Program-made: the position numbers and the translations under genes
Notes under the pieces: generated by a model
Seen by the model: the letters and a program-made list of their open reading frames with translations, nothing else
The model's database searches: none
What the model was told of the DNA's origin: nothing
Source: Cyanobacteria bacterium OH_SFB_17
Lineage (GTDB): Bacteria; Cyanobacteriota; Vampirovibrionia; Gastranaerophilales; Gastranaerophilaceae
DNA length: 48,173 nt
Direction of reading: 5' to 3'
Assembly (NCBI GenBank): GCA_023395735.1
Contig: JAEWYI010000116.1
Coordinates: 1 to 48,173, forward strand
In this document: in pieces, positions 40,395-47,633 of the stretch
Position numbering within the stretch: the stretch's first letter is position 1
How the letters are laid out: every line of letters begins with the position of its first letter

Positions 40395-41591
40395 CTACTT
40401 AAATAAATTCATGAAATTAAATGAAGGTTTCCTCATTGATTTTTTACCAAAATCCTGTTTGTAAATGTTATCTGAAAGCAAAGCCGCAAGCTCTCTGTAG
40501 CTTTGAGATATATTAGACTCCGGATTAACCGCTCCTACTGGAACACCTTTGTTTATCGCTGACATGATAGTAAAATAATTATTTGGGACTTTCCAATAAA
40601 CTTTTTGTTTTAAAACATCTTCAACATCTTCAACTTTAATTTCATCATTTTCCATATATCTGTTTAAGATTATTTTTGTTTTTTCAGGTTCATACCCAAG
40701 CCTATCAAACAAATCCAAGCATCGTTGACAGTTTCTTATCGCAGGTAAATTAACAATCGTAATCAACAAAATCAAATCCGAATTATCCAAAGCAGTTATT
40801 GTTTTGCCGTCAAAATTTGCGCTTGTATCAACAACAATGTAAGAAAAAGCCTGTTTCATAACATTAAACAAAGTGTTAATCTGCTCTGCCGTAATATCTT
40901 CCGCTTGCTCTAAATAAGGAGGATCAGCAAGGATATAAAGGCTTGTGTCTTTATATTTTTCCAAAGTACTTAACAAAAATGTTTCGTCAATTCTTGATAG
41001 ATTTTGAACCACATAAGAAATATCAAAAGACGGGTTGATATCCAAAAAAGTTGTAATATCGCCCAACTGCAAATTCAAATCAATCAATGCGACCTTTTCT
41101 TTAGTAATATTAGCAAGCTCAAGCGCCAAGTTTGCTGCAATTGCAGTCTTTCCTATTCCGCCTTTGTTAGAAAAAGTTGTGATTACACGACATTTCTTTC
41201 CATCAGTTGAACCTGAAATGCTCTCTTTAATCTTGCTTAAAGACGCAACCAAATTATCTTTAATTATCGGCTTTTGCAAAAACTCTCTTGCTCCTGCGCG
41301 CATAGCCTTTATGACAGTATCGGTGGAAAGGACTGAAGAAACAACAACAATCTTGCAAGTCTTATGATTAGATGATATTTTTGAAATAATATCCAACGCC
41401 AATTCTGTTTTTTCGGAAATGTCGATAATGACCAAAGAAGGTCTGATTTCCATTACAGCATTATAACCTTTTACAAAATCATCAAAAGTTTCAGTAATAT
41501 TGATAAAATCAACATCTTGAAGATATAAATTAAGAAGTTCTGAAGATTGCGCCTGAGTGTCTATTATTACTGTTTGGATTTGATTGGTCAT
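40395..41591 (-). CDS. cpaE: Tad pilus localisation protein, receiver-like plus MinD/ParA-type ATPase (CpaE/TadZ)
   Basis: 398 aa. The N-terminal 120 residues form an atypical response-regulator receiver fold (VIIDTQAQSSELLNLYL, SLVIIDIS, IVVVSSVLST, FLQKPI), followed by a MinD-type ATPase with the deviant Walker A SNKGGIGKT at 141-149. In Caulobacter and Aggregatibacter the homologue sets the polar position of the pilus apparatus. The receiver keeps an Asp in VIIDIS. The gene overlaps cpaC by 4 nt and is followed by cpaF after 12 nt. Confidence 0.95.
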   Translation of the reverse strand: MTNQIQTVIIDTQAQSSELLNLYLQDVDFINITETFDDFVKGYNAVMEIRPSLVIIDISEKTELALDIISKISSNHKTCKIVVVSSVLSTDTVIKAMRAGAREFLQKPIIKDNLVASLSKIKESISGSTDGKKCRVITTFSNKGGIGKTAIAANLALELANITKEKVALIDLNLQLGDITTFLDINPSFDISYVVQNLSRIDETFLLSTLEKYKDTSLYILADPPYLEQAEDITAEQINTLFNVMKQAFSYIVVDTSANFDGKTITALDNSDLILLITIVNLPAIRNCQRCLDLFDRLGYEPEKTKIILNRYMENDEIKVEDVEDVLKQKVYWKVPNNYFTIMSAINKGVPVGAVNPESNISQSYRELAALLSDNIYKQDFGKKSMRKPSFNFMNLFK

Positions 41592-42889
41592 AACTCTGTC
41601 CCGTCGTTGTTTTTGTCTACTTCTACTATTTTTGGAGTTATAAAAATAACAAGCTCTGTATCATTTTTGGTTCTGCTAAGGTTGGAAAACATAAACCCAA
41701 CCCCAGGGATATCACCCAATACAGGTACTTTGTAATCTGATTTTACTGTTTTATGCGATAACAAACCTGCAATCACAAGGGTTTCACCATCACCGAGCTC
41801 AACTGTAGTGTCAACTTTTCTTGTCTTAAATCCAGGAACTCCAGTTGTCGAAACATAAGAATCGTCTATTTCTGAGACTTCCGGTGCTAATTTTAATACA
41901 ACCCTGTTAGATTTTTCAAGTATCGTCGGTGTAAAGTTTAAGATAACACCCGTTGTTTTAAAACTATACGCTATATTTCCGTAAGATCCTGTTGATGATG
42001 GGACAGGGATTTCGTTACCAACATTAAAACTGCCGGACTTGCCGTCAATTGCAAGCAATTTCGGCTCTGCCAATATTTTTATCAACCCTTTTTGCTCCCC
42101 AGCCTCAATTGCCCACGCAATATTTGCTGAAGGGGATGAGAAGATATACTGACCGCCTGTTGCACCAACAGTCGCATTACTAAGCTCTGTAAGACCTGTT
42201 GCGACATTCAATGTCTTGGTCAAGAAATTTGTATAATTTTCGCCGACGCAAAACTGAGATTCCAGAGTTTTTGTGTAATTTCTTGAAGCTTCGGTAATTT
42301 TAACTTCTAATAACACCTGCTTAGTCGGGCTTTCTGTCAAGTCTACAAGTTTTACGTTATAAGCTTTTACAACATCTTCGATGTTTTTTCTTACCGTAGA
42401 AGAAGAAATATGCCCAGACAAAATCAAACCGTCGTCAGTGAATGTATATTTAATATTTTCGTTAGGTGCAATTTGCTCAATTGCCTGAATCACAGCATCC
42501 GTATCTTGCTGAACAACCATATTGAAAAATACAGGCTTATCAGAAGTTCCCCAAAAAAGTAAACTTGTTCTGCCTGCTTTTTTTCCATTAAGCAACAATT
42601 CTTTCGGTGATAACAATACCAAATCTGCCAAAGACGGGTCAGTAATTGATATTCGCTTAACCGGCTCATCAAATTTTATCAATTGGGTTTTCCCCATCAC
42701 CGCATACAATTTTTCGTTGTTGTCTTTATAAGGACTTACATTAACAGTCTTTGAAGGCGCCATACCTCTCATTCCCAACGATTGAGGAATTGGTAAATCT
42801 CTATAATCAGCAGCGAATGCCTTGACAAAATTCGACGTTATCAAAGACAAAACAAATAGTATTATTAAAAGTATTAAACTCTTTCTCAA
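41588..42889 (-). CDS. cpaC: Tad pilus outer-membrane secretin (CpaC/RcpA)
   Basis: 433 aa. A signal peptide (about residues 1-28: RKSLILLIILFVLSLI then FVKAFA) sends it to the periplasm, followed by a pilus-type N-domain (SITDPSLADLVLLSPKELLLNG), a BON-like region, and the C-terminal secretin domain (LKLAPEVSEIDDSY, and GETLVIAGLLSHKT then VPVLGDIPGVGFMFSN). It makes the outer-membrane channel for the Flp pilus, which again requires an outer membrane in this organism. Start codon follows AGGAG. Overlaps cpaE by 4 nt. Confidence 0.95.
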   Translation of the reverse strand: MRKSLILLIILFVLSLITSNFVKAFAADYRDLPIPQSLGMRGMAPSKTVNVSPYKDNNEKLYAVMGKTQLIKFDEPVKRISITDPSLADLVLLSPKELLLNGKKAGRTSLLFWGTSDKPVFFNMVVQQDTDAVIQAIEQIAPNENIKYTFTDDGLILSGHISSSTVRKNIEDVVKAYNVKLVDLTESPTKQVLLEVKITEASRNYTKTLESQFCVGENYTNFLTKTLNVATGLTELSNATVGATGGQYIFSSPSANIAWAIEAGEQKGLIKILAEPKLLAIDGKSGSFNVGNEIPVPSSTGSYGNIAYSFKTTGVILNFTPTILEKSNRVVLKLAPEVSEIDDSYVSTTGVPGFKTRKVDTTVELGDGETLVIAGLLSHKTVKSDYKVPVLGDIPGVGFMFSNLSRTKNDTELVIFITPKIVEVDKNNDGTEL

Positions 42890-42898
42890 TTTTACTCC

Positions 42899-43753
42899 TT
42901 AATCAAAAGTAACCTTAGACTTAACATTAGCTTCTATAACCTCCACGGCGTCAGACTGTATAACAGGCTGAGTCGGTTGAGGAAGCCCCGAAAAATTTGA
43001 TATCGGGGGCGACGACGGCAAATCAGGTATTGACGCAAACGAAGATGAAGATGGCGATTCGTGAGGAATAAACGCCTTCTTTGCCCTATGTTTTACAACT
43101 TTTTTATCATTTGCATTTCTTGCAACTAATACCAATTTGCTCTTAGATATATTTGATATAAAATCTGATATTTCATCTGTTGAAACTTCAAAAGTTATTG
43201 AATTCGCTCGAGAAATCGTGTCTCCACCTTCCAACCCGATGATTTTAACCCTCTCCAAACACCAGTCAGTCTCTGCGTTTGCACTGTAAATATCAACAAG
43301 AGAACCCGTAATCATCTTATCTGAACGTCCCTGAAAACTGTCTGCTGGTAATGTCAAAGCTCTGAATCCCTCTTTCAAGGATGTATCATCACTTGAAATT
43401 TTTGCTATATGAGCTGATGTAAAAACATCTCCCGCAGAAATGTCTTGAAGCAAAACTTTGTTGACAACTAAAGAACGGTTGTCAAAAGCATCTGTGTTCA
43501 TATTGTCAAACTCTTTAAAATCAACGTCTTCTTCAGAAACAATCTCGCCGGCTTTCAAATTGTCGGTCGCAACAGCATAAGCAAAAGTTTCTTTTTCGCT
43601 TCCTGCTTGGGATTTTTGCATAACATCAATAAGCTTTTGTTTTTCATCAAGTTGCGAATTCATGTTGCTAAAAGCAGAATAAGAAATTAACATTGCCAAA
43701 ATTGCAACGACTGTCGCCAGAATTATTTTTGATGTATTCTTGTTCTTCCGCAT
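42899..43753 (-). CDS. cpaB: Tad pilus assembly protein CpaB/RcpC (SAF domain)
   Basis: 284 aa. One N-terminal membrane anchor (about 10-27), then a SAF domain (about 58-130: AYAVATDNLKAGEIVSEEDVD and LLQDISAGDVFTSAHI), and a C-terminal RcpC-like beta domain (GFRALTLPADSFQGRSDKMITGSLVDIYS). The C-terminus is Ser/Pro-rich. The family helps connect the secretin to the inner-membrane part. It is the first gene of the visible tad operon; cpaC starts 9 nt after its stop. No Flp pilin or prepilin peptidase gene precedes it within the window. Confidence 0.93.
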   Translation of the reverse strand: MRKNKNTSKIILATVVAILAMLISYSAFSNMNSQLDEKQKLIDVMQKSQAGSEKETFAYAVATDNLKAGEIVSEEDVDFKEFDNMNTDAFDNRSLVVNKVLLQDISAGDVFTSAHIAKISSDDTSLKEGFRALTLPADSFQGRSDKMITGSLVDIYSANAETDWCLERVKIIGLEGGDTISRANSITFEVSTDEISDFISNISKSKLVLVARNANDKKVVKHRAKKAFIPHESPSSSSFASIPDLPSSPPISNFSGLPQPTQPVIQSDAVEVIEANVKSKVTFD

Positions 43754-43835
43754 AAAATCCTTATCCCCAACTTTATTTTACTATACTTTCGCCACAAACT
43801 CAAATCTATACATTATTTAGTTGATTTATAAACAA

Positions 43836-43868
43836 GAAATCCGCAAATGCAAGACATTAGCGGATTTC
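43836..43868 (-). terminator. Hairpin downstream of the 47-aa gene
   Basis: GAAATCCGC (43836-43844) and GCGGATTTC (43860-43868), a 9-bp stem continued by an inner AATG/CATT helix after a mismatch. The minus-strand tail (TTGTTTAT) is only moderately U-rich. Confidence 0.6.
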
Positions 43869-43899
43869 ATTCTGATAAATATTTAAACTTTTTTAACAA

Positions 43900-44043
43900 T
43901 CACTTCTTGTTAACCAAAAGAACTGATGCCAATTGACGATGAGAAAATCCAAAACTGAAAGTTTTGACCTTCTTGCTTGTTGTTTCTGAACATTCTTGAG
44001 CTTGATATTTAATCAAATATTTCATAAATTCAGGGCTGTACAT
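43900..44043 (-). CDS. Small orphan protein (47 aa) with SFG motif
   Basis: Read from intergenic DNA: ATG 44043, TGA 43900. AAAGGAG stands 8 nt before the ATG, an excellent RBS, and a hairpin follows the stop. The product starts MYSPEFMKYLIKYQAQECSE and continues KKVKTFSFGFSHRQLASVLL. No membrane helix. It lies between the tad operon and the 113-aa orphan gene. The unit is complete (RBS, ORF, terminator-like hairpin), which supports its reality. Family unknown. Confidence 0.65.
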   Translation of the reverse strand: MYSPEFMKYLIKYQAQECSETTSKKVKTFSFGFSHRQLASVLLVNKK

Positions 44044-44371
44044 AACTTCACTCCTTTAGGAAACCAAAATTCCAAATCTTCCACACATATATATTAAACA
44101 TGTTTTTTTGAAAAAATTGCTTTTGTTAACATAAAATTTACAATTGTTAATCATATTTTCTTTCATTTTAACCGTATTAAGTTTTATTAAGCAAAAATAT
44201 ATTATTTTAAAATTTTAATAAATCCAGTAATATCAAGACATTTTGGCAAAAATAAAATTTGTTTCAAAAAAAAGTTATATATTTTTTAAATAAACTAGCA
44301 AAAAAAATTTTTACCGTGTTTTATACTAATATAAAAAAATACACGAGTTAAAAAAAAGAAATAGGTAAAAA
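44044..44371. other. Very AT-rich intergenic region
   Basis: About 330 bp between the divergent 47-aa and 113-aa genes. It contains the TTAACAATTGTAAA element (minus strand, near 44138-44151), a TTGTTAACAT palindrome-like site near 44125, and a CGTGT/ACACG inverted repeat (about 44316-44345) around TATACT. No further ORF or RNA is recognisable. Confidence 0.5.
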
Positions 44372-44713
44372 ATGAGAGAAATAAAAAACAATCTGGAATT
44401 TGGAAAAGTACAAAAGCCTGAAGTTAAAACACCACAACAGGATAACGTGCCGACTGTAGCTCCTCAGGTAGAAGATGAAAAAGTCATAAAAGACTTATCA
44501 AATCCGCAAGCTGAAGTTTCAGGCCGTGTACAAGTAAGCAAAACAGACACAGTTCAAAATGATGTTAGCTTTGGAATGGCAAACCCTAAAGCCATCAAAA
44601 GCTCTGATAAATTGTTTGAGATAGCATACAACAAACTTCTAAAACAAGGACACCCAAATGCCTACGAAGAAGCTTGCTCAATTGCAACGCAATATACGAA
44701 AGAATTCTGCTAA
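44372..44713 (+). CDS. Orphan protein with N-terminal LEFG motif
   Basis: 113 aa. The N-terminus is MREIKNNLEFGKVQKPEVKT, in which NNLEFGK aligns with NNKTQYKPSFG (5266) and NNAKPNFGK (47634). A disordered, Gln/Pro/Val-rich region (about 15-60) contains a second FG in NDVSFGMANP. The C-terminus is helical (LFEIAYNKLLKQGHPNAYEE...), and ends with a cysteine. AGG is 7 nt before the ATG. Monocistronic; a terminator follows. Function unknown. Confidence 0.7.
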   Translation: MREIKNNLEFGKVQKPEVKTPQQDNVPTVAPQVEDEKVIKDLSNPQAEVSGRVQVSKTDTVQNDVSFGMANPKAIKSSDKLFEIAYNKLLKQGHPNAYEEACSIATQYTKEFC

Positions 44714-44723
44714 TGTAATATAT

Positions 44724-44763
44724 AAAAGACCCGAGTTTTTAATCGAAAATTCGGGTCTTTTTT
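44724..44763 (+). terminator. Terminator of the LEFG-motif gene
   Basis: AAAAGACCCGA (44724-44734) and TCGGGTCTTTT (44751-44761), an 11-bp stem with a 16-nt loop and further T residues. Twelve nt past the stop. Confidence 0.9.
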
Positions 44764-44927
44764 CTTTAATCATTAATGATTTTTATGTTAACATTTATTA
44801 CAAAAACCAAATAAAATTAAAACTTAACTTCACAATGCTTAACAAACCACTTGTTATTTTGATATATTTGTGATATATTGAGTATATACATTATTAGTTT
44901 CGTTACCCCCTTTGTAATTATGGATTG

Positions 44928-44969
44928 ATGCACCCTGTCAGCAAAGATAAACTTGCCGTACAGCTCTAA
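44928..44969 (+). CDS. Putative leader peptide (13 aa) in the sigma-factor 5' UTR
   Basis: ATG at 44928, then HPVSKDKLAVQL and TAA at 44967. The codons look like protein rather than random AT-rich DNA. There is no clear ribosome-binding site (GGAT is only 2 nt before the ATG). The ORF runs inside the nested inverted repeats at 44929-44979, so translation could change the leader fold. Could be coincidence. Confidence 0.3.
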   Translation: MHPVSKDKLAVQL

Positions 44970-44979
44970 TTTTGGTGCA
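44929..44979 (+). promoter_or_regulatory. Nested inverted repeats in the sigma-factor leader
   Basis: Three helices nest: TGCACC (44929-44934) with GGTGCA (44974-44979); CTGT (44935-44938) with ACAG (44960-44963); GCAA (44941-44944) with TTGC (44953-44956), the last closing AGATAAAC. Five T residues follow shortly after. It lies 44 nt before the ATG and could be an attenuator or ligand-responsive RNA. It does not match the riboswitch classes I know. Confidence 0.4.
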
Positions 44980-45023
44980 GAATTTTTGTTGATTGTGAAT
45001 GTGAAAAATAGGAGTTTTAAAAA

Positions 45024-45935
45024 ATGACTAACAAAAGAATTAAGATGAGAAAGACAACGACTCTTTCAAACCCTTCCAAAAACTGTGTTCTCCAAGCAGA
45101 TTCTGACAACCTTTTAAACAACTACATCCGAGAAATTTCTCAATATCCGACACTTTCGGCGGAAGAAGAAAAAAATCTTGCAAAGTTGACTGCAGAAGGA
45201 GACAAAAGTGCAAAGAAAAAATTAATCACAGCAAACTTGAAGCTTGTGATAACAATTGCAAGAAAAGCTATACATATAGCTAAAATTCCGATGATTGACT
45301 TGATACAAGAGGGCAATCTTGGGCTTATGGTTGCGGTAGAAAAATTCAACTGGAAACTTGGATACAAATTTTCTACATACGCCAGCTGGTGGATAAAACA
45401 AGCAATGTTTAAGGCTATTTCAGAACAAGCACACTGCATGAAAATCCCTGTATATATTCAAGAAACACTATCTAAATTTTCAAAAATCAAATCCCAAATG
45501 GAAAAAGAATACAACGGCTCTGTTTCAACCTATGACGTAGCAAAGAAAATGGAACTATCATCAGACAAGATAGATTCATACCTTTCTGCATACTCAAAAA
45601 CAATCTCAATAGAAAGCGGAATTGATGCCAACAACGACGACAGCATGAGCGTTGCGGATATACTTGAAGACGAAAAATCAAACGTTTACACTTTTGTTGA
45701 AAACGAACACTTGCAAAGAGATATCGAAAAAATCGTATCTACGCTAAAAGACAGAGAACAAGAAGTTGTAAAAATGAGATTTGGACTAAAAGACGTCGCA
45801 AAAAAGACGCTTGAAGAAATCGGTAACATCTACGGAGTTACAAAAGAATGTATAAGGCAAACAGAAATGAGAGCGCTTAAAAAAATGCGCGAAAGTGCAT
45901 TCGGGCAAGATGTTTTGTCTTGCTACATAATCTAA
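45024..45935 (+). CDS. Sigma-70 factor, group 2-like (RpoD-related)
   Basis: 303 aa. Region 1.2 (DNLLNNYIREISQYPTLSAE), region 2 (LITANLKLVITIARK, MIDLIQEGNLGLMVAVEKF, YKFSTYASWWIKQAM), region 3 (about 160-225) and region 4 (LKDREQEVVKMRFGL, then the HTH LEEIGNIYGVTKECIRQTEM) are all present, as in cyanobacterial group 2 sigma factors. Two DNA-contact sites differ from the housekeeping form: the Thr that follows WWIRQAI is Phe, and RERIRQIE is KECIRQTE. So promoter choice may differ. AGGAG lies about 9 nt before ATG 45024, after a leader of over 100 nt. A terminator is at 45970-46010. Confidence 0.92.
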   Translation: MTNKRIKMRKTTTLSNPSKNCVLQADSDNLLNNYIREISQYPTLSAEEEKNLAKLTAEGDKSAKKKLITANLKLVITIARKAIHIAKIPMIDLIQEGNLGLMVAVEKFNWKLGYKFSTYASWWIKQAMFKAISEQAHCMKIPVYIQETLSKFSKIKSQMEKEYNGSVSTYDVAKKMELSSDKIDSYLSAYSKTISIESGIDANNDDSMSVADILEDEKSNVYTFVENEHLQRDIEKIVSTLKDREQEVVKMRFGLKDVAKKTLEEIGNIYGVTKECIRQTEMRALKKMRESAFGQDVLSCYII

Positions 45936-45969
45936 AACTCAATATAAAACTTAAATTTAAACACATTTT

Positions 45970-46010
45970 ACCTCTCGATACAAAACATTAAATATCGAGG
46001 GGTAATTTTT
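45970..46010 (+). terminator. Terminator of the sigma-factor gene
   Basis: ACCTCTCGATA (45970-45980) and TATCGAGGGGT (45993-46003), an 11-bp stem with one G-U pair, a 12-nt loop, then AATTTTTA. Confidence 0.85.
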
Positions 46011-46090
46011 ATAAATTTATAAATCTAAATAAAGCAAATTATTCTGGTGCTATTAAAACAGCACTCTTTGGCTATCCATGCCCTTATAAC

Positions 46091-46146
46091 TAAGCCGCCA
46101 AACTTCTAAACCTCCGAGCTTCTGAATCTCCAAACCTCAAAGCTTC
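46091..46146. repeat. Seven-unit degenerate octamer tandem repeat
   Basis: Reading the plus strand in steps of 8 from 46091: TAAGCCGC, CAAACTTC, TAAACCTC, CGAGCTTC, TGAATCTC, CAAACCTC, AAAGCTTC. The consensus is YRARYYTC (minus strand GARRYYTR). Every unit ends in C, six of seven in TC. It begins 9 nt downstream of the FliI-type gene's stop (minus strand). Period 8 argues against coding. No similar array is elsewhere in the window. Confidence 0.75.
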
Positions 46147-46154
46147 TGCACTGC

Positions 46155-47504
46155 TTAAATATCCACGTTTGCCATCATTGAAACAAGTGTGTTAATCGTA
46201 TTGTCCATAGATACACTTTCAGAAACTTTTTGTTGTAAAAATGCGTTAATTCTAGGCATCATCTCAATTGCGGTATCTAGTCTCGGATTTGTTCCCATCT
46301 GATACATCCCGACATCAATCAAGTCTTTATTTTCTCTATACAGTGCAAGAATTTTTCTCATTTTTGAAGCCGCTTCCTTTTGCTCATCTGAAGTTATTGA
46401 AGATGCAAGCCTTGAAATACTTCCCAAGATATCTATTGCAGGGTAATGATTCATCTCTGCAACCTTTCTCGACAAGAAAATGTGCCCGTCGACAATCCCT
46501 CTTACTGTATCAACTACAGGGTCATTAATGTCATCACCTTCCATCAACACCGTATAAAGCGCTGTTATAGAGCCTTTTGAGCTGTTGCCAGTTCTTTCAA
46601 GCGCTTTTTGAAGCCAAGAAAATATTGAAGGCGGATAACCTTTCATAGTAGGAGGCTCCCCGATTGAAAGTCCAACTTCCCTTCCCGCCATTGCGCAACG
46701 AGTTACCGTATCGGTCATTAAAAAAACTTTTTTTCCTTGATCCCTGAAGTATTCACAAACCGCTGTCGCAGTAAGCAGACACTTTTGCCTGATTAGAGGC
46801 GGCTGGTCTCCTGTAGAGCAAACCAAGACTGACTTTCTCATACCTTCTTCGCCGAGAGCGTCTTCTATAAACTCTTTGACTTCTCTTCCACGCTCTCCAA
46901 TCAATGCAACAACATTGACATCGGCATCAGAGTTTCTGGCAATCATACCAAGCATCGTACTTTTTCCGACTCCAGAACCCGCAAACAATCCCATACGCTG
47001 GCCACAGCCCAGAGTCAAACAAGAATCAATCGCTCTTACACCTGTTGAAAACATTGTTTTAATAATAGGTCTTTCAAAAGCATCTGGCGGGCTTCCATCC
47101 ACGGAAACCCATTTTGCATTGAGAAAATCAAGCGGTCTTCCGTCTATCGGTTCTCCAAGTGGATTAATCAATCTTCCCAGCAAAAAATCTCCGACCGGAA
47201 TCATAATCGGTCGACCTGTACTTTGAACCAAACTTCCCTGACCTATTCCTGCCCCATCATACAAAAGCAAAAGCTGTGCCGCTTCACCTTTAAAAGCAAC
47301 GACTTCTGCTGCTTTTTTTTGTCCGTCATAGGTTTCAATATAGCATAAATCGCCGATTTTCAACCCCGGCAATTTAACCTCAACAGTAAGCCCCAAAAGC
47401 TTTGATACGGTTCCTTTATATTGGTACAAATTGGTCGAATCCAAAACCTGTCTTGCTTTAGACTTAATATCAGATATTAATTTTTCGCCATTCTCGCCAA
47501 TCAT
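46155..47504 (-). CDS. fliI: FliI/YscN family flagellar or type III export ATPase
   Basis: 449 aa. The hexameric ATPase that unfolds and feeds substrates to the flagellar or non-flagellar type III export gate. N-terminal beta-barrel domain to about residue 95, P-loop GSGVGKS at 176-182, Walker B region VFLMTDTVTRCA, signature PPTMKGYPPSIFSWLQKALERT, and DILGSISRLASSI for the arginine-finger zone. The sequence looks closer to FliI, but no flagellar or injectisome gene adjoins it; upstream is a divergent orphan gene. ATG 47504 starts without a strong RBS. Could be an orphan, or part of a scattered flagellar set. Confidence 0.9.
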   Translation of the reverse strand: MIGENGEKLISDIKSKARQVLDSTNLYQYKGTVSKLLGLTVEVKLPGLKIGDLCYIETYDGQKKAAEVVAFKGEAAQLLLLYDGAGIGQGSLVQSTGRPIMIPVGDFLLGRLINPLGEPIDGRPLDFLNAKWVSVDGSPPDAFERPIIKTMFSTGVRAIDSCLTLGCGQRMGLFAGSGVGKSTMLGMIARNSDADVNVVALIGERGREVKEFIEDALGEEGMRKSVLVCSTGDQPPLIRQKCLLTATAVCEYFRDQGKKVFLMTDTVTRCAMAGREVGLSIGEPPTMKGYPPSIFSWLQKALERTGNSSKGSITALYTVLMEGDDINDPVVDTVRGIVDGHIFLSRKVAEMNHYPAIDILGSISRLASSITSDEQKEAASKMRKILALYRENKDLIDVGMYQMGTNPRLDTAIEMMPRINAFLQQKVSESVSMDNTINTLVSMMANVDI

Positions 47505-47633
47505 AAACCCACCTTACTTTGTATATTTTAACATAATTTTCCAAAAAGGCAAAATATACAAGCACTTAACAATGGGTTACAATGACTTTGGCTTTTTATG
47601 TTTATGTTATCCTAAATAAAAAAAGAGGTGGAT

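Noticed and set aside
44928..44979. Cyclic di-GMP (GEMM) riboswitch in the sigma-factor leader
   Set aside because: A GCAAAG string is present, but the conserved GEMM helices and tetraloop/receptor sequences are missing.
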